Part shown: positions 20,095 to 27,776 of the stretch, in pieces | How the letters are laid out: every line of letters begins with the position of its first letter | Position numbering within the stretch: position 1 is the first letter of the stretch | Origin: Elusimicrobiota bacterium | Lineage (GTDB): Bacteria > Elusimicrobiota > Elusimicrobia > FEN-1173 | Reading direction: 5' to 3' | Assembly (NCBI GenBank): GCA_016714745.1 | Contig: JADKCG010000010.1 | Location: 62,001 to 126,000, forward strand | DNA length: 64,000 bases | The notes under the pieces: generated by a model | The model's input: the letters and a program-made list of their open reading frames with translations, nothing else | Told to the model about the DNA's origin: nothing | The model's database searches: none | Translations under genes and position numbers: made by a program

Positions 20095-21105
20095 ATGGCC
20101 TACGTCCCCCGCTTTGATGTGACCCCTCATCTTTTGAGGGTGTTGGAAGACACAGCTGGAATCAACGCGCGCATCCGCGGCGCCACGGTGGGTGTGCGAT
20201 GGATTCCCGCCCTTCAAAAGGATTTCCGGGAACGGCAGGCCCATGGGTCCACGGGAATTGAAGGAAACCCGCTTGTTCTCTCCGAAGTGAGAATTTTATC
20301 CGAGGGCGGTGAACTTCCCTTGGCCTCCCCGCGCGCGAAACAGGAAATTCTTAACTATCTGTCCGCATTGAAACATATTGAACGCCAAAAGACGAACGAT
20401 TCGATTGGTGAGAAAGGGGTGTTGAAACTTCATTCTATTATTGGTCAAAAGAATGCCCTGGACCGAGGTCCTTTTGGGATTTATCGAACATATGGTGTGC
20501 GTGTGGGAAATCACGTGCCTCCGTTGGCCCGCGAGATCTCCAGGCTTATGCGGGACCTGTTGGATTGGCTTGATGGCCCTGGCCAGGCCTGGCCGGCCGT
20601 CGTGGGGTCGGCCATTTTGCATTATCAATTCGAATATATTCATCCTTTTGGGGACGGGAACGGGCGCGTGGGCCGTTTGTTGGCCACGTGGGAACTCTAC
20701 CGCCGCGGGTTTGACACGAGGCATATTTTCGCCGTTGACGAAGTCCTTCTCGAAAACCGTCCGGCGTATTACCGCGCTCTGGATCGGACCCAAAACGAAA
20801 ATCAGGACCTGACCGGGTGGGTGGAATTTATTGCCGAAACCGTTTTTGAGTCACTCCGCAGAGCGTGGTCGCGGATTCAATCATTAAATGTGTCCCAAAA
20901 AAAGACCGGCGTCATTTTGACGCCCAAGCAAGAACGCCTTCTTTCAATTTTGCGTCAGTCCGGCCCCCACGCCATTTCCGAAATTCAAAAGGTCTTTAAA
21001 ATCACCAAACCCGGTTCCCATTTCATCCTGAAGCCGTTGCTCGCCGCCGGTCTCGTTCAGCGCGTCGGGGGCCACAAGACGGGAAAGTATAAAGCAGTCG
21101 AATAA
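20095..21105 (+). CDS. Fic family protein (probable AMP-transferase) with winged-helix tail
   Basis: 336 aa. The catalytic loop HPFGDGNGRVGR starts at His183 and matches the Fic consensus HPFx(D/E)GNGRxxR, so the enzyme should transfer AMP or a similar nucleotide group to hydroxyl side chains of target proteins. Near the N-terminus STGIEGN (residues 52-58) fits the (S/T)xxxE(G/N) inhibitory helix, with Glu56 as the likely inhibitory residue; this is a self-contained, auto-inhibited (class II) arrangement that needs no separate antitoxin. The last 75 residues (TPKQERLLSILRQSGPHAIS...) form a winged helix-turn-helix. Common in bacteria; targets unknown. No clear ribosome site is present. Confidence 0.9.
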   Translation: MAYVPRFDVTPHLLRVLEDTAGINARIRGATVGVRWIPALQKDFRERQAHGSTGIEGNPLVLSEVRILSEGGELPLASPRAKQEILNYLSALKHIERQKTNDSIGEKGVLKLHSIIGQKNALDRGPFGIYRTYGVRVGNHVPPLAREISRLMRDLLDWLDGPGQAWPAVVGSAILHYQFEYIHPFGDGNGRVGRLLATWELYRRGFDTRHIFAVDEVLLENRPAYYRALDRTQNENQDLTGWVEFIAETVFESLRRAWSRIQSLNVSQKKTGVILTPKQERLLSILRQSGPHAISEIQKVFKITKPGSHFILKPLLAAGLVQRVGGHKTGKYKAVE

Positions 21106-21249
21106 CTGATTTTTTTTGATTCGATTTGAAGTAGGCCGTCGGTGGAGCACTTCAGAAATGAACGTTTGGGAGGTATACTGACCCCCGTTTCAGTTGAGGT
21201 GAATTTAACCACTATCGATTCCCTTGGCTGATTACTTTTTAACTCCTCC

Positions 21250-21520
21250 TAAAAATCAAACCCCAGAGAAATCCAGTGAGTCATGCCCAGGTCGCCTTGG
21301 GGGACCAGGGAATAATCGATGCCCAGGCCTTTCCGGGTAACCCCGCGCCGAACGTGACGCTGGTCAACCCGCTCGCGTCACCGGCCGTGCCGGTGTTGTA
21401 TCCCAACCGCCCGGCGGCGCTCCAATCGGTGGCGATGGGCATCTCGTATTCCTCTCCTCCCAAAAACTCTGGCTCAATGGGCCCAGGTGGGAGCGGTGTC
21501 CCGCAACTTGGATTTCACAG
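21250..21520 (-). pseudogene. Remnant of a PorV family gene
   Basis: The minus strand encodes GGEEYEMPIATDWSAAGRLGYNTGTAGDASGLTSVTFGAG, nearly identical to the C-terminal part of the PorV copies at 28819 and 43991. A single missing base near 21333 shifts the frame; restoring it gives TRKGLGIDYSLVPQGDLGMTHWISLGFDF and a TAG stop at 21250. Upstream, sequence equivalent to the middle of the gene (matching the 29236 region) is joined directly after a deletion of roughly 190 bp. The 5' third is absent. This is a dead copy. Confidence 0.8.
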
Positions 21521-21557
21521 CGCGAAGGGGATCCGACCAAGGGCGAATGGGAGAATC

Positions 21558-21854
21558 TCAGGCAGCCAACCGCAATAAAAGGCGGTTTAAAAAACTTTGA
21601 TAGCCTATGTGTTTTTTATGGGCCTGCTCTCTGGCCCAAGTCAGGATAATGGGATGCAGGCGAATCGAAACAGGGACCAGTTTGGAGTCCATGTATTTAA
21701 ACGGACGTCCGAAATGGGGCGGTTCCTCGTGGAAAGTATTACGATAAGCTTTTCTAAAGGTGGCACTTTCCTGTGACGTCAGGCGCCTTCCGTGTTTGAA
21801 ATCTTGCGCTTTTAATTGTGGAATTTCACTATAGTTGATTTTTTTGTTCTTCAT
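21558..21854 (-). CDS. brnA: BrnA-type antitoxin
   Basis: 98 aa from the ATG at 21854, chosen because AAAGGAG lies 5 nt upstream; a longer frame has no support. The C-terminal half (PVSIRLHPIILTWAREQAHKKHIGYQSFLNRLLLRLA) is a ribbon-helix-helix DNA-binding fold of the BrnA/CopG kind. BrnA proteins bind and neutralise BrnT and repress their shared promoter. It overlaps the brnT 3' end by 26 bp, the common order toxin-then-antitoxin. The N-terminal stretch contains FKHGRRLTSQESATFRKAYRNTF, similar to the toxin-binding linker of BrnA. Confidence 0.85.
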   Translation of the reverse strand: MKNKKINYSEIPQLKAQDFKHGRRLTSQESATFRKAYRNTFHEEPPHFGRPFKYMDSKLVPVSIRLHPIILTWAREQAHKKHIGYQSFLNRLLLRLAA

Positions 21855-22119
21855 AAAGTCTCCTTTCTTCCGGGCCAGCGCGGCGTGCGGTGATGATCCG
21901 GACCGTGGGCCGCCGCTCGGTATAAACAACAATCAGAACGCCTATGTTCGATAACCCAATAACAAGCTCGCGTTCTTCCTCTTGCGTCGAATGCCCATGG
22001 TCCTCAAAGTGGATCGCGTCTGGATCAAAGAACACTTCCGTCGCAGTTTTAAAACTGACCTCGTGGAGGAGAATATTCCGTTTGGCCTTCACAGGATCCC
22101 ATTCGAATGTCCACCTCAT
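21829..22119 (-). CDS. brnT: BrnT-type ribonuclease toxin
   Basis: 96 aa, RelE-fold toxin of type II systems. It starts MRWTFEWDPVKAKRNILLHEVSF, the BrnT signature (F-W-D-P-x-K-x-x-x-N-...-H-x-V-F), and ends with RIITARRAGPEERRLYEE, which holds the conserved Arg residues thought to be catalytic. BrnT cleaves mRNA and blocks translation when free of BrnA. The longer upstream frame lacks signal and would place the start before the promoter. No Shine-Dalgarno sequence is visible before this ATG; the promoter geometry suggests a leaderless transcript. Confidence 0.88.
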   Translation of the reverse strand: MRWTFEWDPVKAKRNILLHEVSFKTATEVFFDPDAIHFEDHGHSTQEEERELVIGLSNIGVLIVVYTERRPTVRIITARRAGPEERRLYEEQKNQL

Positions 22120-22124
22120 ACTTA

Positions 22125-22153
22125 AGTATATACTAAAGTAGGGAAATACACAA
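22125..22153 (-). promoter_or_regulatory. brnTA promoter, leaderless geometry
   Basis: On the minus strand TTGTGT (22153-22148), 17-bp spacer, TATACT (22130-22125), then only 5 nt to the ATG at 22119. Transcription should start at or next to the A of the start codon. The overlapping palindromic ACTTAAGTATATACT region could be the BrnA operator. Confidence 0.6.
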
Positions 22154-22285
22154 GGAAACGAATTGAGCAGCCTAAAATGTAGTTGCCCCATTCATGGGGC
22201 GCTTTTCAATTCGGTTAAACAACATCTTCGCCGTCAAAATCGCCTGAAAAATCGGGCAACTTCGCCTAACGGACCGGCATTGCAC

Positions 22286-22969
22286 CTAGACAAATAGGAC
22301 CTTACGGTCTGACCGTCGATATTCAAGGTAAAACCGTCCGGCGTAACGCCGCATCATCTCGTCCCATCCCATGAGCGCTTTCTTCTGTTCATGGAGCCAG
22401 ATGAAATTATCCACCAGACCCTTGCCTTGCTCAGGGGAGAATGGCAATCCAACCCCGCAAGTAAAATGGATCTCGTTCCAGGATATGACACGGGTGGCCA
22501 GAAAATGGCCAGGTCGTGATGAAATACTTATCCCCACATCCATCAAAACCACCTCCCCGCCTCGCAAAACGTCCCGCAACCGCACCCGCGCACACTGTTG
22601 TCGGTTCATCTCTAAAACCTCGTAGAGCGAAAATATCGGATCTCGATGAGCCACCAAATACGAAAGTTCCTCCTGCGAAAAAGTCCCCGGTTCATCGGCA
22701 CAGAGGTGCTCGATCCAGCGTGTGCGCGGCCAAGGAATATCGTGAATCGCCCGGTCGGAAATGATGGCTATTTCCTCATTTTCGATCGAAGAAATAAATC
22801 GTCCGTCCTTCAACAAAAGTCTCAAGTCGCTCGCCGCCTGTAAAAGCAAACCTTCAGGAAGACTGTTCGCGACCCGCGTCATTAACGGGGACCCCAATTC
22901 TCTCGATCGCTTGTAACGATTTAAAGGGCGATCAAAGCGGTTCCGAATTCGTGCGAATAGGCTGTTCAA
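22286..22969 (-). CDS. Hypothetical protein, 227 aa
   Basis: I do not recognise the family. It has no signal peptide or membrane helix. The sequence is compositionally normal for a soluble globular protein, with VRLRDVLRGGEVVLMDVGIS around residues 127-146 and RVISWNEIHFTCGVGLPFS further on, a pattern of alternating beta strands. Two Trp-containing segments and a basic N-terminus (FARIRNRFDRPLNRYKRSREL) are the other visible traits. It sits between brnTA and further antitoxin-like genes, all on the minus strand. Confidence 0.6.
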   Translation of the reverse strand: MNSLFARIRNRFDRPLNRYKRSRELGSPLMTRVANSLPEGLLLQAASDLRLLLKDGRFISSIENEEIAIISDRAIHDIPWPRTRWIEHLCADEPGTFSQEELSYLVAHRDPIFSLYEVLEMNRQQCARVRLRDVLRGGEVVLMDVGISISSRPGHFLATRVISWNEIHFTCGVGLPFSPEQGKGLVDNFIWLHEQKKALMGWDEMMRRYAGRFYLEYRRSDRKVLFV

Positions 22970-23035
22970 AAAATCCCCGTATCCTCAAGAGTCTCCCTAC
23001 GTTCTGTCAATCCGGTAATTTTTAAGCGGGTTCGG

Positions 23036-23205
23036 TCAGGTCCAAAGGAAATGCCGGATTTTGATAAGCCGATGAAGCATTTCGTCGTCTTCCTGTTTCC
23101 ATTCCTCTTCCAATCGCCACGATTCCTGGCAGGCTGTGTTCCAAGAGGCAATGATTTTTGGGTCATCATCGAAATCTCCTAATTGAAAAGTGAGCGGTTT
23201 TCCAT
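23036..23205 (-). pseudogene. Possible small gene broken by a frameshift
   Basis: ATG at 23205 follows AAAGGG at a normal distance but the frame stops after MENRSLFN. Adding one T to the T4 run near 23185 would give MENRSLFQLGDFDDD followed by a Glu/Trp-rich coil-like stretch ending RHFLWT and a stop at 23036, about 56 aa. The residues after the break look protein-like and end 67 bp before the next gene. No family is recognised. It may be a small partner of the neighbouring genes or noise. Confidence 0.3.
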
Positions 23206-23323
23206 TCTAATCCCTTTCGGCCACCTCCATAGGGCGCCGTTTAGGAATGACGACATGATCCAGCGGATCCTTTCTGGTCGGTCGCGTTATCCTCCACCAT
23301 TCATAGAGAGCGGATATTTCAAT

Positions 23324-23626
23324 CTATGTCGCGGCATCTTCTTGTGACGAGCTCCAATCGATGACCTCGCCGGGATTTTCTTTTCTAACAAATTCCGTCA
23401 AAAGGTCGAAATTAGCATAGAGAATTTTGTTCGAAACATCCGACCACCCATACCCATATGAAAGCTTTAAAACGTGGAATCGTCGCCAAACCCGGTCGGC
23501 CAACCTGTCGTACCACCGACACATCCAGCGAGGCATTATGTTCCAAATCGAAGAGGGGATATGATCGATAAACCGTAAGACGGAATGGCGTTTGGGAGGA
23601 ATTTTGATCGCGTGCGTATTCATCAT
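23324..23626 (-). CDS. Hypothetical small protein downstream of RHH antitoxin
   Basis: 100 aa from ATG 23626, supported by GGAG 8 nt upstream. A TTG that overlaps the antitoxin stop would add 11 residues. No recognised domain. It contains an unusual Trp/Arg/Tyr-rich segment (WNIMPRWMCRWYDRLADRVWRRF) and YGYGWSDVSNKILYANFDLL, ending in an acidic tail. Its tight link to the RHH antitoxin makes a toxin role possible, but typical toxin motifs (RelE, PIN, BrnT) are missing. Confidence 0.5.
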   Translation of the reverse strand: MMNTHAIKIPPKRHSVLRFIDHIPSSIWNIMPRWMCRWYDRLADRVWRRFHVLKLSYGYGWSDVSNKILYANFDLLTEFVRKENPGEVIDWSSSQEDAAT

Positions 23627-23655
23627 CACCCTATCTCCAAAAAAAAGGTTCGTTT

Positions 23656-23904
23656 TCAAGCGGCCACTTGGTGAAGCACCTCGGAAATGAACGTTTGGTA
23701 GGGAATCCCCATCCGATGAGCCTTCCGCTTAATCTGGGTCATGTTCTCACTGTTGACCCGGATATTCAGAACCGCGCCCTTCTTCCTCCGCGCTATGGCA
23801 TGAGCAATCTTTTCGGATTCGGCGCGGCCAATTGGCTTATAGTCCCCGCGCGAGAGAGCCTTTTCAATCGTGCGCTCTTCCTTAGTGAGCTGAATGTTTT
23901 TCAT
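23656..23904 (-). CDS. Ribbon-helix-helix antitoxin (BrnA/CopG-like)
   Basis: 82 aa from the ATG at 23904; a TTG one codon upstream is also open. The C-terminus VLNIRVNSENMTQIKRKAHRMGIPYQTFISEVLHQVA is a classic ribbon-helix-helix antitoxin domain, as in the CopG-like antitoxins whose N-terminus (LTKEERTIEKALSRGDYKPI) forms the toxin-binding arm. The gene is followed, with a 4-bp overlap at most, by the 23324 gene. The expected upstream toxin partner is not intact: the region before it has only a short frame that becomes a coupled gene if one T is added to a T7 run near 23964. Confidence 0.75.
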   Translation of the reverse strand: MKNIQLTKEERTIEKALSRGDYKPIGRAESEKIAHAIARRKKGAVLNIRVNSENMTQIKRKAHRMGIPYQTFISEVLHQVAA

Positions 23905-23907
23905 CAA

Positions 23908-24216
23908 ACTCCCCCCTTTTCCACCGCTTCGTATATTGCCGACTGGGAAACATCGTTTTCAAAAAAATCTCCAATTCGTTCACAACCCAGTACAATTCAA
24001 GATCTTTCATCTTCCCCAAAAGCTCACGTAAGAAAATTTTTCCGTCTGAGATACTTCACCAAACCGGTGAAATCGAGAATTTGTAGCACGGGCATCCTGC
24101 CCATGTCACTTTCTTACAGGATTTTCCGGGATCTTCGCCACCCCTTTATCGTTCAGTGGCGATTATGCTACCTCAGAGGGGGATTCACGGGAAACCCAGA
24201 AGCCCCATTAAATTCG
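23908..24216. other. Gap with a broken small frame and a REP-type hairpin
   Basis: On the minus strand from 24010 a short frame starts MKDLELYWVVNELEIF. With one extra T in the T7 run near 23964 it would continue FENDVSQSAIYEAVEKGGV and end overlapping the antitoxin start (TGATG), so it may be a damaged partner gene. At 24087-24105 CACGGGCA-TCC-TGCCCATG forms an 8-bp stem with one mismatch, flanked by GTAG, like common REP hairpins. Nothing else is clear. Confidence 0.4.
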
Positions 24217-24575
24217 CTACTTCTCCTTAACAGAGAAGGTGAACTTTTTCTTTGAACTCTTTCCCATCATCCGCCCTTCTATGCTTAAATATTTCTTAAT
24301 GTCCATCGCTCCATGGAACACGCCAAGAATCTCAACCGCGTCCTTTTTTACACGGTAGGCGATTCGGTAATGTCCATAAAGTAGGATCCGAACTTCTTTC
24401 TCTTCGTCTCCGACGTCATAACGATAGCCGATTCCACCAAATATTTTCAAAACGTCCACTTTCTCGTATATCTCTTTCACCACGCGCCGGGCCGCGGCGG
24501 ATTCTCCACCGCGATATAATCAAAAATCGCACCCAACCACCGGACAGACTCTTCCGTCCAGATTAAGCGCGCCAT
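24217..24575 (-). pseudogene. RelE/ParE family toxin, frameshifted
   Basis: The intact C-terminal part (RRVVKEIYEKVDVLKIFGGIGYRYD...VRILLYGHYRIAYRVKKDAVEILGVFHGAMDIKKYL) is a clear ParE/RelE-fold toxin with the usual strand order and basic C-terminal region. The N-terminal part (MARLIWTEESVRWLGAIFDYIA) is present in another frame from ATG 24575 and fits the family start. A one-base change near 24508 (GCGGTGGAG) would join them. ParE-type members poison gyrase and RelE-type cleave mRNA; which applies is unclear. The start overlaps the antitoxin gene by 13 bp. Confidence 0.75.
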
Positions 24576-24748
24576 TTCCCAATCCGCCTACCCACCTCCT
24601 CATGGCTCACCACACGCCCTTGCCTGGAATCCTCCAGTCCTCGGTCCACCATTCGCCGCAAGGCCAGCTCTCTAAATATCTCATCGTAACTGCTGTCTTC
24701 CGGCTGTTGCCGTATAACATCGGTCATCAATTTTTTCGCCGCGCTCAT
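24563..24748 (-). CDS. Antitoxin partner of the RelE/ParE toxin
   Basis: 61 aa from ATG 24748, which has GGAGGAAT just upstream. The sequence SSYDEIFRELALRRMVDRGLEDSRQGRVVSHEEVGRRIGKW is the familiar C-terminal toxin-wrapping pattern of small antitoxins paired with ParE/RelE toxins: a short helix with YDEI, then a helix rich in charged residues, then the G(R/K)xxSHEE motif. It lies directly upstream of and overlaps the toxin, the normal order for this class. Confidence 0.75.
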   Translation of the reverse strand: MSAAKKLMTDVIRQQPEDSSYDEIFRELALRRMVDRGLEDSRQGRVVSHEEVGRRIGKWRA

Positions 24749-24897
24749 CGTATTCCTCCTCAACTGTCTGCCTGCTACTGTCTAAGTCGACGTTCTAAAT
24801 AAATCGACTAAACCATTCTCTTGAATTAATTCTGGAATCGAAAATCCTACACCACTTGTACCCGAGCGGGGGCACAGCGTCTTCCTCCTTCGCCGCT

Positions 24898-25366
24898 CTA
24901 CCGCACCTCGATCCGCGGTGTTTTGTGCAACTCGTCTTCTGGAACAAAGATAATTCGCATCCCCCATCCCTCATATGTCGTCAACATCTGCCCGAACTCC
25001 TGCAACGTCAGGGTCCGGTCGTCAATCTCGAAAGCGGGCATCCCATCCTCGCTCGTAATCGTACACCTCACCACACCCCCACGAGGCACCCACTTCGAAC
25101 ATTGCTCCGAATATTCAATCTGCGGCCGCCCCACAATCTCCACCGCCGGCATGTTTTTCTTGTTTTCGTGCGCGAACGCCGCCAGGTCCCGGATATGTTG
25201 ATTGTGAAAGTCAAGCAATTCCTGATCAGACATCTTCAACATCTCGGGGTCCGCCTTAAAGCTTGTCCCGCCCATCTCCGGGTCCTTATAGGTGAAGTGA
25301 ACGGAATCCCCCTCCCGCGATCTTCACCTCGTCCATCCGGACCACTCGCCGTCTCGGCTTCGGCAT
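24898..25366 (-). CDS. Conserved hypothetical protein with one frameshift, about 155 aa
   Basis: From ATG 25366 (GGAGGAGAGG upstream) the frame reads MPKPRRRVVRMDEVKIAGGG and then breaks in the C5 run at 25308-25312 (G5 on the coding strand). Adding one base continues into DSVHFTYKDPEMGGTSFKAD and the long second part with SDQELLDFHNQHIRDLAAFA, WVPRGGVVRCTI and LTLQEFGQMLTTYEGWGMRIIFVPEDEL. The family is not one I can name; it is soluble, without signal peptide. The C-terminal segment, with its Asp/Glu and Trp-Gly-Met motifs, looks like a compact beta domain. It lies in the toxin-antitoxin island but no partner is obvious. Confidence 0.6.
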
Positions 25367-25438
25367 GACCTCTCCTCCAAACCCCACGCCCCTCTTAGGG
25401 GAACAGCGGTATATTTAACAACCTCTCCATATCGCTTC

Positions 25439-25687
25439 TCATAGCGCTTTCGATTCCCGCAATACGCGCGACAGTAACCGACGGTTTACCCCTTTTCGCG
25501 TCACCACATTCACGCGGTGGGCTAGTGCCTTTTGTAAATCCATTTGCAAACCCCCGACGTCCAACAGACTTCGGTCTGGGGCCATCTCCACCAAAAAGTC
25601 GATGTCACTGTCGGGACGTTCCTCCCCCCGGGCCACGGACCCAAACACCTTGACGTTCCTAGCCCCGTGTTTTGCCGCAAGGAGCAT
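25439..25687 (-). CDS. Minimal nucleotidyltransferase (MNT) domain protein
   Basis: 82 aa. The motif VFGSVARGEERPDSDIDFLVE is the pol-beta nucleotidyltransferase active site (GSx10-12DxD) with the two metal-binding aspartates. Such MntA-like proteins are antitoxins that AMPylate a HEPN toxin encoded next to them. I use ATG 25687, which has GAGGA 7 nt upstream. A longer start (MTGMEKLRR, from 25735) is separated by an in-frame TAG at about 25706, so the usual N-terminal helix is missing. No HEPN gene is visible nearby, so it may be an orphan. Confidence 0.75.
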   Translation of the reverse strand: MLLAAKHGARNVKVFGSVARGEERPDSDIDFLVEMAPDRSLLDVGGLQMDLQKALAHRVNVVTRKGVNRRLLSRVLRESKAL

Positions 25688-25725
25688 TATCTGTCCTCGC
25701 TACCTTCGTAACTTTTCCATTCCGG

Positions 25726-26154
25726 TCATTGCGCTTCCTTCTTCATGTTCGATCTCTCCACCCTCTGACCTGCCTTTTTCCCCTCTTCCAGCATCTTCTC
25801 AACCGCCGCGACCAGGTGCTCGTAGGGGGTTTTGGTTAGAATCCTGTAGTAAATATCTGCTTTCATTAATTCCGCCGCCCCAACACCCCTGACGTTCCCA
25901 CTCCGCTGTTTTTCTGTTTGTCCCTCAACGATGTCACACCAACATCGTTTGCAAAACACAGCTTTCTCTTTTCGCTTCAGTTTTATAAATTCAGGGATAT
26001 CGAACACTTTTTCAATCAAATCAAAATTGATGGACCCCTTAATACGCCGCGTTACCCCTCTGCCCTTATCTTTTACCTTCGGGTCACGTGATGATATTGG
26101 GACCCATTCTTTTCTAGAAAATTCAAAATCGGCTCTCGGTTTGTACAGGTTCAC
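25726..26154 (-). CDS. Hypothetical protein, 142 aa, uncertain start
   Basis: GTG start without a clear ribosome site. A Cys pair (FCKRCWCDIVEG, residues 68-79) suggests a metal site. The C-terminus ILTKTPYEHLVAAVEKMLEEGKKAG is repeated at 51148-51336, where about 70 bp of DNA are roughly 90% identical. The 3' end overlaps the broken N-terminus of the nucleotidyltransferase gene by 10 bp. The N-terminal reading may be compromised: another frame just upstream reads VLKKGTKVYGGEPVQTE. Function unknown. Confidence 0.4.
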   Translation of the reverse strand: MNLYKPRADFEFSRKEWVPISSRDPKVKDKGRGVTRRIKGSINFDLIEKVFDIPEFIKLKRKEKAVFCKRCWCDIVEGQTEKQRSGNVRGVGAAELMKADIYYRILTKTPYEHLVAAVEKMLEEGKKAGQRVERSNMKKEAQ

Positions 26155-26276
26155 CGCCGTAGACCTTTGTTCCTTTCTTTAAAACAATGACGCGATAATT
26201 ATCAAGGCGGCGTCCCGTAAGGTGTGGAAATGGTCTGGCGTATCCATTGTTGAATGAGGCCTCTATCTTATAATTC

Positions 26277-26568
26277 TTAGACGCAAACAGCCACCGGCAT
26301 CGCCGGCTGATAACCTCCTAAGGCAGGTTGATTACACAGCGTGGGGACTGGCACAATCGCCTCCGGGTCCAGAAGGTCTTCATACCCATCCATTCTGCGC
26401 ATCCGAATCATTCCGGAAGCCACCAACCCGAACAAAACGAGCAATACCGACATCTCCGTTGGGAAACACACCTGCGTCTTGACCCGTCGGCGGAACTCCT
26501 GGTTGATCCTCTCGATGATGTTCGTCGTCCGGATCGCCTTCCACTGGCTTTTCGACGTAATCGTAAAC
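26277..26568 (-). pseudogene. C-terminal fragment of an IS256 (mutator) family transposase
   Basis: Reading in from 26568 the minus strand gives TSKSQWKAIRTTNIIERINQ then EFRRRVKTQVCFPTEMSVLLVLFGLVASGMIRMRRMDG, the conserved C-terminal region of IS256/MULE-type transposases (the 'TTN.IER.N.E.RRR.K....FP' motif). The catalytic N-terminal two thirds are absent. The fragment is cut off by the TAAACG-type direct repeats and the REP transposon that begin at 26567-26614. Confidence 0.75.
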
Positions 26569-26613
26569 GCGTAAACGTAAACGGTAAACGTAAACGGTAA
26601 ACGGGGACTAAAC

Positions 26614-27688
26614 GGGGACGTCTTTAACTAATTAACTTATTGAGGTTGCTGTTGTCAAATTGCTCGGCTCCGCGGGTCCGGGCCTTGCTCGCCGCCGGGT
26701 CGGACATTTTTGTCAAAATGGCCATCTCCCGGTTTGATTTCCCTAACCACGTCACCCCCAAGTGAATCAATATCGCTTTCCCTCGACTCACCGCTTCTCT
26801 TCTCCCGCGCTCAAATAAACTTTTTAAAGGGATCCCTTCCAATTTCGCGATCTTTTCAGCCAACGAATGAATTGTCGTTCCCTGACGTTGGTGCTCTACC
26901 CGATGTTGCTCAGCCCCTTCCACTTCTTTTAAAACCGATTCAACAAACCCGCCCCCACCCAAAACGCGACCGTCGTAGGCCTCTCGCTCCGCCATGGTCC
27001 GCCCGCGAACGCCCGCCAGCCCCCCCGCACTGCGCAATAACCCGCCCCCCATTAATTCCGGGCGTCTTCCCGCCTTTATCCCTTCCCCAACAAACCGTTC
27101 ATAGGAATGCCGCGCTTGAGATAGCTTCTTTCCAAAACGGCTCAGCACTTCCCCCGTTTCCTGCCAGGACCTTTTTTTAGACCCCATTAACGCCGAATGA
27201 CCACAGTAAGGGAATGTTTTTAGGGCCCCAAGGCCATCGACACGCTTCGCTCGGAGTGGATTTAGGTGAATGTAACGGACAAGCTCAAGAAGATAGGGAT
27301 CTTCCTCACACACAATCGACTTGTATCTATTTTGGAAAAGGTGACCTGCCCGCCGATATCGACGGTTGAAGGAAACTGCGTATCCCGTCATCACCCGCTG
27401 CATCAAAGAACTGATCCCCTTGCCCCCCGCCCGCAACAGCAAGTGGAAGTGGTTTGGCATCAAGGCCCACCCCAATACCTGCCCCGGACACCGCTCTAAC
27501 CCTTTTTCCAATCGCTCAAGAAAGTCCTCATAGTCATCGGCGCAAAGAAAAATAGGCCGCCGCTCAATGCCACGGCCCATGATGTGATACAGCAACCCTG
27601 GAACATTAACGCGTGATTGACGAGGCATAAAACAAACCTACAAAACTTCAGCAAACATATCAATAGTTAATTAGTTAAAGACGTCCCC
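26614..27688. mobile_element. REP-associated Y1 transposon with 24-bp perfect terminal inverted repeats
   Basis: GGGGACGTCTTTAACTAATT(AACT) at 26614-26637 and its exact reverse complement at 27665-27688 bound a single transposase gene. A 100-bp element with the same ends and no gene lies at 50459-50558. Short direct repeats of (GTAAACG) precede the left end at 26567-26612. Insertion cut an IS256 remnant. Confidence 0.85.
26624..27628 (-). CDS. REP-associated tyrosine transposase (Y1/HUH, RAYT)
   Basis: 334 aa. The family start MPRQSRVNVPGLLYHIMGRG leads to the HUH motif at His60-Phe-His62 (MPNHFHLLLRAGG), and the catalytic Tyr is most likely Tyr102 in FQNRYKSIV, followed by YLLELVRYIHLNPLRA. 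HUH enzymes nick and join single-stranded DNA at hairpins. The C-terminal 90 residues (TTIHSLAEKIAKLEGIPLKSLFERG...) look like a DnaA-like helix-turn-helix domain, common in longer members. The stop codon lies inside the left terminal repeat. All visible catalytic residues are intact, so this copy may be active. Confidence 0.92.
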   Translation of the reverse strand: MPRQSRVNVPGLLYHIMGRGIERRPIFLCADDYEDFLERLEKGLERCPGQVLGWALMPNHFHLLLRAGGKGISSLMQRVMTGYAVSFNRRYRRAGHLFQNRYKSIVCEEDPYLLELVRYIHLNPLRAKRVDGLGALKTFPYCGHSALMGSKKRSWQETGEVLSRFGKKLSQARHSYERFVGEGIKAGRRPELMGGGLLRSAGGLAGVRGRTMAEREAYDGRVLGGGGFVESVLKEVEGAEQHRVEHQRQGTTIHSLAEKIAKLEGIPLKSLFERGRREAVSRGKAILIHLGVTWLGKSNREMAILTKMSDPAASKARTRGAEQFDNSNLNKLIS

Positions 27689-27776
27689 AATACAACCAGT
27701 CGTTTCTATGCACCCTCTGTTCCAGCGTCTCACCCGCTCTATCTGATAGCACGCGGGGAAGGCGGGTGAAGTGGAA

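Noticed and set aside
22966..23169. 67-codon minus-strand frame before the 227-aa hypothetical gene
   Set aside because: Basic low-quality sequence with no family resemblance; another frame in the same place looks more protein-like.
25688..25735. Longer N-terminus (MTGMEKLRR) for the minimal nucleotidyltransferase
   Set aside because: An in-frame TAG lies between it and the rest; the ATG at 25687 has a good ribosome site.
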